DNA of 64,000 nt. Origin: Phlebiopsis flavidoalba (Eukaryota; Basidiomycota; Agaricomycetes; Polyporales; Phanerochaetaceae). The notes under the pieces were generated by a model. The model worked only from the letters and a program-made list of their open reading frames with translations, made no database searches and was not told where the DNA came from. The DNA is taken from positions 124,001 through 188,000 of the forward strand of contig JAOCPU010000036.1 of NCBI GenBank assembly GCA_035772785.1, in the 5' to 3' direction. A program made the translations under genes and the position numbers. Positions 21,355 to 31,831 of this stretch are shown here, piece after piece (position 1 is the stretch's first letter; each line of letters starts with the position of its first letter).

Positions 21355-23065
21355 TCAAGCAGGTACAAAAGGATCAAAAAAACGAACGTGGAGCCATTTT
21401 ACGATTCTAGAGAAAACATCGAAACAGGGGCCTCGAACAAAAAACAACGAATTGATCAGCTGTCGCCGGGGAGATCGAGATTGACCGAGCGCTGAACTAT
21501 TAAGGCTCGATGTGGTGGCTAACGTCGCGACGACCATTGCCGCTTCCCGCCAGGCCGAGGTGGGTTCAAGGATGGGCGAGTCTTCGCAGGCGCAGACGAA
21601 GACCGATACCCCGGTCGAGACTGAGAAGATGAAGACGAAGAACGATGCCCCTGTCGACACCACGGGTGCAGACGAACCGACGATAACCCGCTGATGACGC
21701 AGGTGTAGACGAAGATGAAACATCTGTTCGACTAGAGCGTTGAGCGTCGGTACCACCGTGGAGTCGGGGCTGGGAAGGAGGGAGGGTAAGGCTCGAGTAC
21801 GAGTCTACGAAGATGTCGTCCTGGGCGCCGTTCCTTGAAGTTGTACAGATCGTTGTAGAACGGAGGCGAGTAGTATCCCTCGTACATCTGCAGGCAAGTA
21901 CGTTATTTCATTTGGACAAAGTCTTGAGCGTTTTACGAGCTACTCACGTTGTTGCGACCTCTGCCTGCAACCAGTAGCAAACGAACGACTGCTTCGCGCC
22001 AGTACGTGCAGTTGCCCGGCACCGCGTTTGGCTTCCCAGCAGCGGGATCCGCGCCACACCGTCTAGCCAACTGGGGCCTCCCCTGGAGCGCAGCGCTACG
22101 TTAGACGTGGACCCAGTGACTTGACATCTGAAGCCATTCATATAGTCTAGACCAGGTCAGACGAAACGTCAAGTGTACGGAACTGCATAACGTACTCTGT
22201 TCGCTACCGCTATCAGCGGCTCGGGGGGGGGGGGAAATGGGTTAGCAGACCCCCCCCCCCGGCGTGAAAACGCATCGATTAAGCCCGCTTACCCGAATGA
22301 ATCCAAAAGAAGGCACAGATGCATCCACCGTCGGGGCAGGGTGGCATCCTTTCTGGCACATGGAAATCCGTTTTAAAGCGATTCCAGACGCACTGATGGT
22401 TCACGCTGAACACAGTGACATAAGGTCCTTATCGGGCTCGGACAGCGTTGGGGACGTCTGACTTGTACGATGGATAGCCCCCCAGATTCTTTTAATGCAG
22501 CTGCAAAGCCCTCTTGACATCGTCGATTCCGGTGGTGATGGTACGCGGCCGTGGGGGAGTCAGTTGGGGCCGGGAGGGGTAGGGGGGGCTATCGACGTTC
22601 CACAACGCTGGCGGCCGTACGGCAGAGGCCAACAGTAGGACACGCTGGTTTTTTTTTTCGGAGTGCTTGGCGTGGCAGGCCGATTTTCTCCGCGTTTTTC
22701 CGCGGGCAGTGTTGACCACAGCAGGCACGAGCACTCGAAGAAGTCGCCGGCGTTGGTCGTCAGGCGGTAGGCCGAGGTGGCCGTGGACACCAACCATTGA
22801 CCCCCCCCCCCCCCGCCGAACGCGGTCATGTTCGTACAGATTTTGGTGGTGTGTATTGTCACGACGGGTCGGTTGTCGTACCGGGAAGGTGTTAAAAGTA
22901 ACATTGAAGTCCCCACATACTGGGGTGCCAAATTGCTAACGTAGGGCATGGAGCAATAGATTAGAGAAGTGTGAGAACCTGACGTACAAGCATGACCAGC
23001 GACAAGTCTGGTGTTGGGCTCGCTAGGATTGCGACGCGCAAGAATGCGCGTGATGTCGACAGCAT
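21355..23065 (-). CDS. AA14 lytic polysaccharide monooxygenase (copy 2)
   Basis: Second secreted AA14 xylan-active copper oxidase. The chosen start gives a signal-peptide-like [16 protein letters not shown] and lies about 100 bases downstream of a TATA box. Blocks, over several frame shifts: [14 protein letters not shown] (near the mature N-terminus), MTAF plus QW (the MPFNQWW block, split by a G14 run), [52 protein letters not shown], an intron holding a G/C hairpin, [70 protein letters not shown] and [10 protein letters not shown] Ser/Thr-rich tail follows; its true stop is uncertain and 21355 is the last in-frame stop of the tail frame. The blocks clearly correspond to copy 1 (MPFNQWW, CTYGAKQ, GDFFELPAGG), but the genes differ enough to be old paralogues. 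Confidence 0.82.
22223..22260. repeat. G12/C11 perfect hairpin in an AA14 intron
   Basis: Twelve G (22223-22234), a 15-base loop, then eleven C (22250-22260), which would pair completely. On the coding strand it sits inside the intron that starts gtaagcggg after the CAFFWIH block and ends ctgatag. Either a real GC stem or a homopolymer-rich artefact. Confidence 0.7.
22801..22814. repeat. C14 homopolymer inside AA14 copy 2
   Basis: Fourteen C on the plus strand (G14 on the coding strand) lie exactly between the MTAF and QW residues of the conserved MPFNQWW block, where one Asn codon is expected. A normal gene would not have it, so its presence or length is suspect. Confidence 0.7.
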
Positions 23066-23165
23066 TGTAGGCCTGGCAGAGAAAGAGCACCGAGTCGCAG
23101 AGATTCAGCTTTTGCGACAGACACGAAAGACCAGGAGTCCCAGCCAGCTCCCACGCAAATGCTGG

Positions 23166-23176
23166 CCTTATATACC
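23166..23176 (-). promoter_or_regulatory. TATA box of AA14 copy 2
   Basis: The minus strand reads GGTATATAAGG about 100 bases upstream of the chosen ATG at 23065. Motif and spacing support that start, with transcription beginning roughly 30 bases further down. Confidence 0.5.
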
Positions 23177-24010
23177 TTCCTTGTGCATTGTAGGCAATCG
23201 TCGAACCTCAATGCTTAGGAGTATTTCCCGAGACAGCGTCACGAGGAGGAGTGGAGCTTCCCGAAACCTATGTTTATTTTTGATCTGCTTAAAGTTGTGA
23301 ATAAAGATCTGAATGGAGCCGCACAATGTCTCGGAGTGCTAGATTCTGTATATGGTAGTAGGTAAATAGGATTAAAAGTCTGGCTCACTAACTGCCGAGG
23401 CGGGACGAAGCAACTGATCTACAAGCCGAACAGCGTGGTGGCCGTATTTCCTCTACTTGCTTCCTCACGTTTTTAGCACTCCGCGCACACACCCCCTATC
23501 CTTCGACCCTCGTCATGGAACTCGACGACCTCACTCCTGTGGAAGGACCAACGCGAGCTCTTTGGGCGGCGAAGTCCGAGTGGTCGAAAATCTCCAGCGA
23601 CTTTCAGAAATCGACACACGCCCCCCCTACCGCGAGGTGCATCCACCGGGCGGGCCTAAGGAGGTCTGCTGCGCTTGCAGGCCGGGTGTCGACGAGGGTT
23701 GTTCGCGGAGGACTGGTGCCACCCATGCGGCCCGAGAACATCGGCCATCCTTGCGCGGGTATATCTCTTCGTATCATTGCGTTCGCCCCAGACTTCCGGG
23801 CTCACGCCTTCCCCGCGCAGGGCGTCCCGAGGCCGGAAAGGCTGCTGGACGAAAGCACGCGCCATCTCTATGCTGCTACTGGGCAACATCCGCTTTCTCC
23901 GATTAATTGGGGGGCACCTCCATACCTGCAGGCCGTATGCACATGCGCGCGAAGCACTTGTGCCCCAGCGCAGGACCCACGCATGGGCGATGTGGTCAAA
24001 TCTTGCAGGC

Positions 24011-24023
24011 GGGGGGGGGGGGG
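24011..24023. repeat. G13 homopolymer
   Basis: Thirteen G in a row, directly after a gcaggc. If the plus-strand candidate at 23.5-24.1 kb is real, this falls at its possible intron edge. Confidence 0.6.
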
Positions 24024-26394
24024 ATTTGCAGGTGAAGAAGGTAGATGGAGAAGGCCTCGATGATTCTCATGAAACCGGATGGGTGCTCCGGCCAGCGCGC
24101 AGAAAGATCTAGAGGGGTAGTCCTACGATGGCAGACGATCGCGACGCTCGAAAACGTCTCTCGTGCTCTCGCCCAGACACTCGGCGTGATTACCTCTGTG
24201 ACGACCTCCTGCGCAGGAAATGATCTAAGGTCAAACTCGCCAATGTCTCTCCCATTACTGCACTCTCGTCTCGAGCGGCTGCAGATTATCGACAATCATT
24301 TGCATACTATGTTCAGGCTAGACCCGTTCGTTCGGCCTTCACCGCAAAAGTGTGCATTTTACACCATGGCGGATCTGACCGAGAGCAGGAGGCTTGTATT
24401 GACCGAAACCGAGCGAGGCACGGGGAGGTGAGGAAAGAGCCATTTATTATTTTAATAAACAACAAACAGAGGCTACCTACAAGAAACAGACTGAAAGAAA
24501 CGAGTTTGGGGTCCGCTGTACGAGAAGAGATCAAAAGTCTATGGGCTGGGAATGAAGGTACAATCTGCAAAGGGGGTCTGTCAACAGGCGAATGTACCAG
24601 AATAAAAGATAAACAATCCAGCCGGAGAGGGCATGAAAATGTTCACAGCAGAATACAAAGATACTGAGTGCTCGACGCGTGTGTGTAGGCCCACAGCTAG
24701 CGTTGGAATACCGGCCGAAGCGGATGAATGGTCGCATGACTCGAGACCGACTTACTGTGGATGAGAGGGATGTAAGAAAAAGTTGCGGGTGGAGCGATGC
24801 CGGTGCGACACGTGATAGAGCGTGCGACGAGAAGGACGAATTGCGGAAAGTGCTATCGGCCGCGAACGACCCATACCAGTCAACCCTCAGTTATTTCATC
24901 GTACCTTTCAAGAGCAAGAGAACCGTGTAAGACATACCGCTTTGATCAAGGCGTGGGAGCTCATGGGGAACATACTTCTTAAACCAGCTAGCCAGGAGTT
25001 AGAGTGTAGCAGATGATTAGGGATGCAGCGGATCCTTCGCAGACGTACGCGTCCGTCCGATGTCTCCGCCGCTACGGGAACTATGACCATGCCCATGCTC
25101 TAATAAGTGCTATTGATCATGGCGGGGAGAAGTGCTCTTGCGGCGCACGAGGCGTACGTGACACCGCTGTGCGGAATACCCGGACTCTTCTCGGACATAT
25201 TCGGGCGAGAAGTACGCGTGCTCGACAGACCCCTCGACAAAGGTTGCTCCGAAGGTGCTCTTCGCTTCAGCTGCAGTGAAGTCGTGTGGTGACCGTGGGG
25301 TGGAGGAAGCATCGAGTAGTGGCTGCCTGCCTTGGGCCCGCATCGTCTGATCTCCATAAAAGCAGCACGCTCACAACCGGGAGGCGAATTACAATCACTG
25401 GGGAAGCCGTCGTACCTAGACAAAGCGTAACAGATACGGCGTCAACCATGTGTCATGCATGCTGGGAAGAACATGAGACAGCGCAATCCGAGAACGCTAT
25501 CCCGCGTCAGTGGCGGGAGTCGAGAACGACGATACGGTTCCGAGGTTGAATCTTGTAAGCGAGAGAAGTGCAGCAGCATCCCATACGCTGCACAAAGTGC
25601 TTCAGCTCCACGTATTGTTCAGAGACTATCGCCTAATGTCAGTGCGAGGCACTCGGTTCGCAGCACGACTCCGAGATCCTTGTAAGCCATACTACCCCTC
25701 CCCATAATCCCTGCTCAGGGAACAGCTCGCGCGCGCGCAAAGGCTGCAAACGTCGCCGCCATCTACGCTGGATTGGGAGCTTTCAAGTGCTATCACAGCC
25801 AGCTTCGCCTTCGCACGGACTGCAATAGAGACGAGCTCTTCGCGCTCGCGACACCTCAGGACCTGCGCAAGGCTTGTTTTTCAAAATTTCCGATGTGCGT
25901 TATGATGGACGGTGCTTGAGAGCCGACTTGCACTGATTCGGGAGGCGTTATCAAACGTGCCGATACGGCGCCTATACCAGTTGACTTAGCAAAGCTATGT
26001 TTCCGCACGACAAAAGGTGACTGCTCACAATAGGTGTTCAGCCTCAAAGACTGACTGACTCTGAGTCTTCAAACGCTTCAGGCCGCTGGTGAGTACGCAT
26101 ACGCATTCAGAAAGTCTGCGCATGTATAGGATTCGAGGCCAGAAATGGAGGGCGAATATTCCCCTTCATGTCCAGCTGTCGCTCGAAACAAGATCTTGGC
26201 TTTAGCATTCGTAGTTTTCTTTTCGTCCACAAGACGCAGGCTTTCAGCGATGCTGTCTCAGATCAAAGAAATTTTGGCCTTGGAGCCGCACTATCCTACT
26301 TTATGATGACAACGATGGTTCCCTCGTGATTCTGTTTTATTATCCGACGTGGGCCAAGGGGATTCATCTGGCACTTTGCCCCCAACGAAACCTA

Positions 26395-29300
26395 CGGGGG
26401 GGGGCGACCGCCTACTAACGGGCGAATTCCCACCGAGGCTCTTCCGCTCAGCCGCCAGAGCATTTTCAGTCTGGGGTCAGAGACTGGTGAACGCTTTTCA
26501 AGGTCGCTCGCCAGTTCCTTCGTGCGGAGGTCAAACTCTGGCTCGAAGGGCTTCCAATTCGTTTCGACAGCTTCTCTTTAGACCTGGCGCTCCTCAAGGT
26601 GACGGAAACCCTCATCAATGGCCTGCAGCTTCTCGCTGAGAGCGGAGAGCTTCTCTGTCAGTCAAGACTCGTAGGCCTGGTTCTTATTTGCACGTTGCTA
26701 CGCTGTCTGGGTCTCCGCGTCGGCCTTCGAGTCTTCGAGTGTCCGGAGTGCGGTCTCCCAACTCAGCAGCTAGAGAGTCCTTTCTCTGCTCGTAAGGTCT
26801 CTAGCTCAGCGATAACTTCTGCTTGCTCGCCTGCTCCTTCTCGAGGTCGTCCTTCAGAAGAGTAGCCGCTGAGCTTCTGTTTTCTCGAGCTGTTTCATCA
26901 ATCGACCTTTCTCCTGGTCGGCCGCCTCTTCTGAAGGTCCTGAAGAGTTCGCTGCAACTCGGCCTTGGCGTCACCTTCCTTGAGAAAGCTCTGCTCGCGA
27001 GGACAGCAACGCCTCGCTCTTCTCCTTCAGGTCCGATTCAAGCTTGCCCACCGCGGTCGCATGCTCCCGTGCGGAGGCGCTCCCCTCGCTATGTGTTCTC
27101 GCCTGGCGCTCTCGGCGTGTCGATGACAGAATATCGCGGTTGTGCAGAGCCTACGCGTCTGCGCTCGAGCCGCGACGTGAGGCCGGCGGGACGCAGTGTC
27201 GTGCTCTGAGCGCAGTTTCACGATGGCTTCTTCGGCGGTCTGCCGGCTCTTCTCTGCGTTTTCGAGGGGTTTGCTTTCAGTCTCGCGGGCTGCTTGCGCT
27301 GTGGATGCGCGAGCTCAGCCTGCCAAACTTAGACACTGCCGGAGGCGTGTTCTTCTTCGCGGAGGGTGGCGATGGAAGCTTCAAGCTCGGTGACGCGCTG
27401 GTGCGCCTCATCTTTCGCAGCGTTTGACAGCCTCTCTGAGAGACTCGATCTCTCGGTACAGAGGTCGTTTGATGGTGCTCGCCGACTCCGTACGCAGAAG
27501 GCCTCTAGGGACGCCTCGGACCGCGGCTTTCAGCTGGCGCTCCTTTCTTGCACAGCAGCCTCGGATGTCAACAGTGGGCCGCGCATTTATTGTCTTCCAG
27601 CTCGGCCCTCAAGACCTGCCACAGCCTGGGCCAGACCCGTCGCCGAGATGTGTTTCAGGGTGGCCTCGAGATCCGCGTGGGCTTTGTTCAAGATAGTTTG
27701 TAAGCGCAACCTGGGTCTGAGAACTAGTGCCTCCGACTTCGATCTCCAGACTCCGCGTTGAGCTTCGGAAACGCTGTCCTGCATCTCCTCGGACTTCGCA
27801 GCTAGCGACGCGGTCGTCTCCTCTCTCCGCTTTCCGCATCGTCTCGGCCAAAAGCTCCGCGTCGGCAAGGGCGCGCGAAGTGCGTTCCATCTCTTGCTTC
27901 AGCGCGGATACCTCGTTCGAGTGCTCGCCGGCTGCGTCTCCTCCAGCGTGAAGAAGACATCTCCTGCTTCGACTCTTTCGTTCGAGTGCGACTGCCTCTT
28001 CCAATGTGCGGAGAGCCTCTGAAGCGCTCGCGAGCGTCCTCGTCCATCTGCCTTCGTTTTTTCTCCGCTGAAAAGAACGGAGAGCCTCGAAGTTCATGAT
28101 TCAGGCTGTCCTTCTCGTCTTGTGAGTGCTGCAAAGATGATTCGGATGCTTGGAGCTTGGCTGAGAACTCCTGAAGGGGGACTCGAGAGAGGAGTTTTCC
28201 GTTCTTCCAATGAGGCAAGGGCTGAGGCAAAGCTTAGACTTGGCAGCTCGCCTCGTTCGACAAGGCTTCCTCGGCGGCGGTAAGAGAGCTCTGAGAGGTT
28301 TTCCAAGCAACCTCCGCATCCTTGAGTGCACGAGTCGTCTCGATAAGGCGCTCTTCAAGGTGCTGAACACTCTTTGGCCGCAGCATTGTGCTTGTCAGTT
28401 TGTTCCGTGAGAGACTGATGAACTGCCTCCAGTTGCGCGCGGGCTTTCTCTTCAGCTTCTTGCAGCAGCGCATTAAGAGTCGCAGTTTCCTGACGCGCCC
28501 TCAGACACAAGTCTTCTCTTCCTTCTCCGCCTTGTTCTCTTCGCTCAGCTTAGCAATAGACATCGCAAGCTGTGCGTTATCCGAGTTCATACGCGAGATA
28601 GCCAAAGATAGACTTTTGCGCTCTGCATCTAGAGCTTCGAGTGACGAAGAGAGGCGTTGGCAGTTGGCTGCGTTCCGATGCAAGGGACTCGGTTAGTTCA
28701 GAGGTACACCTTCCCCTCGTGCGCAAGTTTTGGCCTGGGCATCCGCGAGATCCCTGAGGGCAGTATCGAGTGCTGTCGAGACGGAACTACACTTCTCCTC
28801 CGACGCATTCTGCACGGCGATTAGGCGGTCGCGTTCGGTTTCGAGTGACTTCAGGGCCACGCGGAGCGCCTCACTCCGGGGACGTCCTCTGTTCTTGGAG
28901 AGTACTGCGTGGACAGCGTGTAGCTGGCCAGCGAGATGCTCTCGCTCTCTCTCGACTCTTGGATTTGCGACTCGAGTCCTGATTGTCGCTCGGCGCTGAG
29001 AGAGCGTCCAGTGCTTGGTATCTGTCTGCTAAAACAGCTTGTTAACACCGCTACTCGAACCACGATAGACAATACCATACTTCAACGCTCTTCGTGAGAG
29101 CACTGTAAAGAGTGGATCTGCTCTTGACAATTTGACACTTCTTGCTTGACTCTGCGAGCTGCATGAGAGCTATGAAGCCGGCATTCTTCAAAGTGCACTC
29201 CGGAGCAGGAGTTGCGGCGGCGTCCGAGCTTGCTTCGGAAGGCATTCCCTGGCTGAAGCCGGCATTCAACAACCTACGTTGTTCACAGTAAAGCATGCGC

Positions 29301-29469
29301 ACCGTATTTTCCTCATCGCTCTCATAGTCCGACTCGCCGCTACTGATGTCGTATCGACTTGCGGATATCCGGGAGAGTGTGGTCCATCAAAACGGTCTAG
29401 GAATCCTAGCATCTGGTGGTTGTGTAACTGATACAACTGGTTCAAGTTTGCCAACATACACCACTCCAC
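26395..29469 (-). CDS. Large coiled-coil protein
   Basis: About 1,000 codons of Glu/Lys/Leu/Ala/Ser-rich sequence with a heptad-like pattern, continuing across many frame shifts. The start gives MEWCMLANLNQLYQLHNHQM, followed by an acidic piece (ESDYESDEENTVRMLYCEQR) and a compact region (ECTLKNAGFIALMQLAESSK, RSTLYSALTKSVE). Long coiled coil follows, e.g. LSSSLEALDAERKSLSLAI, LSEENKAEKEEK, KLQASESSLQHSQDEKDSLN, KSEEMQDSVSEAQ, ILNKAHADLEATLKHI. No signal peptide or membrane helix is seen. Such proteins act as tethers or scaffolds (golgin, kinetochore, spindle-pole or myosin-tail types), but nothing fixes which. The C-terminal limit, a stop near 26395 after ELASDLEKRS, is tentative. One intron is likely just after the SALTKSVE block. 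Confidence 0.6.
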
Positions 29470-30499
29470 AAAAACAAAGCTTGCCTAATATAAGCGAAGC
29501 GTCATGGGTGTATGCACTTTGATCGAGTGATGTTGCAAGCCAGTCCGCCGACGGTATGGACCTTGGTAAGGACTAGAGGGAATTTGTGGAATATCGTGAG
29601 CCGTAAGGGGCCGTCGTGGCAAAGAGAGACGATGGCGGGAGCGAAGGAGCGGTGGTGTGGGCCAGGGGACGTATCGGAGGAATGACACTGGACAGACCGG
29701 GAATGGATCAAGCATCAGAAGCGCCCAAGTCGCCGGCAAAAAGTTCTCAACGCGGTCGCGACGCGGACGAGCCAATATAACTCGCGCCCTCGATCACATG
29801 ATGTCGGCACCCTCCGCGACCCAGGCCCGACGCGCCCGAGGCGTTCAGCTGGCCCACCCCTGGCCACATGAATATTTTCGGGATAGTGGCCACTGTGTCC
29901 TCTGAGGTAAAACCCAGTGCTAACTTCAGCATAGCGCCAGCGGCCAGCTGAATGTACCCTCGGCTAGTGGCTCAAACGCGAGATGCGACCCTGCGTTTCA
30001 TGCCGACAGTCGTCACTCACACCGCCGACACCGCCAGCGTGAATATTTATTAAAAACATTTCTTGCTGCTCTCCAATATGTTGTGGTGCCACAGTTGATG
30101 GTAGGACCTACTATTCTTGTCTGCGGTACACGTGAACACCCATTGTTCTTTCAGATTCTTCGCATCGCCGAGGAAGGATTGTGGCCACATATTTCGGACA
30201 CTTTCCAAAACGCAATCTCACAACGCTCGCGCAATCCGATGTGGCCCAAGCCGAAGCGCATCGTGAAGTAGGTAGAAAACCGATTGACTCCTTGACATTT
30301 GGGTTGTGGACTGACTCCTGAGCACAAAGGGTGGCCAATTTGGTCACAGGACAAAGTACAACGTGTTGGTCAGACTGGGTGGCCAAAATCTGTAGGCGGG
30401 ACTATAAGAAGGACGGCTGTTGCACCTCCGTATCATCTCGGCCCGTCGCACATCCAACTTCCCCCCCACCCTCGGGTACTGCCAATTGTCTCGCCATCA
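29470..30499. other. Divergent intergenic region
   Basis: About 1 kb between the coiled-coil gene (-) and the C2H2 gene (+), presumably with both promoters. Short open frames on both strands have no recognisable content. Confidence 0.4.
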
Positions 30500-31540
30500 T
30501 GGTCAAAAACGTATGGCAAACAGAACGAGATAACCTCCAAGGTTGGATCAACAGAGATCGTAGGGCCCCACTCGGCGAGCTCACTATCATAGAATATCAG
30601 GTTTGATTCCTTTGTTTTCTAGTTGAAATGATTGTGCCACTGACGAGCCCTTATCTAGATGCACTCGGACGCGTCGTCGAACTCCAATCCACGCTACGCC
30701 ACACAATCGCGACAACGGCCCCGGCGTGGCCCTTCTCCATCGACGCCACTCGCAAGCGGTACACGCCCGCCCAAAGTCCGCGTGCCCGTTGTCATTACCA
30801 GACCAACCAAGCGACGAAGAGATTGCACGCTGCCCGTGCACAGCGCGCCCCCAGTCCGCCGCCCGTCGACACCGGATTCTTGTATGAACCAGTGTGCCAC
30901 GAGTACAGTTCTGACACCGACTCGGACGGATCCGACAATTCCGACCAAGAGAATGAACCACCGAAGCAAGAGCCCAAGCTAACAATCAGGATCCCTCCAC
31001 TATCCAAGGCAAGACAATCATACAGCCCGGCGCCGGACGAGGTCGTCACCACAGGGCAAACGCAGGCGCGAGGACGATCTACCAAGCAATGTGTATGAAG
31101 ACACGCCGTCGAGCAGCTACGGACGAGAGACCCCGGGTGTCTCCATTGAGACGATTGAGGTGGCTGACCCATTCGAGGACGACGAGATGGACGTTGATTC
31201 ACTTCTGGCCGCGACCATTCAAGACAAGGGCAAAGGAAGCGCGAGGGCTGATCCTGGATCCTACGTTAGCTCTCCTCTGCGTTCGCGCCCGCGTTATTAC
31301 AAGAAGACTGCCTCGCCTTACCTGGCTTACGGCAAAATGTCGTCACCCTTGAAGCCGGCGGGAGTAAGAGTCCGCGAGCCCTGGTCCTGCAAGATCCCTG
31401 GTTGCATGTTCACCTCTACCACGTCAGGTCACCTTGATCATCATATGAGAACCTTCCAGCATGGCACCATTTCGCCACCCAGCGCCTTCGACACTTTCAA
31501 CGAGGACGACGTCGAGGACGATGCAATGGAGACATTCTAA
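30500..31540 (+). CDS. C2H2-type zinc finger protein, small, acidic
   Basis: Hypothetical nuclear protein of about 320 residues. Exon 1 encodes MVKNVWQTERDNLQGWINRD to EYQ, followed by an intron (gtttgattcc to a TAG just before 30660). Exon 2 is Ser/Pro/Arg-rich with a basic piece (ITRPTKRRRDC), and passes through two frame shifts at about 30960-31090. The last 150 codons are in one frame, with IETIEVADPFEDDEMDVDSL and, near the end, WSCKIPGCMFTSTTSGHLDH plus HMRTFQH. That gives C-x4-C and paired His residues, a single C2H2-like finger. It ends in an acidic tail (NEDDVEDDAMETF). A lone finger with acidic and basic low-complexity parts suggests DNA or chromatin binding, but I know no named homologue. 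Confidence 0.7.
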
Positions 31541-31831
31541 TGGTACTTTTACCTCGAAGATCAATTCATCAAGCACCTAGCGTTTCTGTTAACGCACACA
31601 AACTCAAGCACTTTCTCAACTAAACAGCTACAAGCAACCACTTCACTCCTTTGAATATTCATCTGTCAATTATACATCCACACTCGTTACGCAATGGAAT
31701 CCAGTTTGCATGACCCAATTATTTATACAACATGTTTGAGAGCGCATAATGCGAGAAGACTGATAAGCTCCTCCGCGTTCGAAAGAAACCTCAATGAAGC
31801 TGCTGACAGCCAATGGGAGAAAATGTGCGAG

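Larger units (their letters stand above)
23066..26394. other. Long unassigned stretch
   Basis: Over 3 kb without a recognised gene apart from the AA14 promoter at its left end. A plus frame from 23515 begins MELDDLTPVEGPTRALWAAK and, following shifts, continues about 500 bases; it looks protein-like but matches no family I know. A G13 run interrupts it at 24011-24023. Between 24.1 and 26.3 kb only short frames on both strands are seen, for example plus 25107-25292 and minus 25423-25100, none convincing. Broken genes may be hidden here. Confidence 0.3.
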
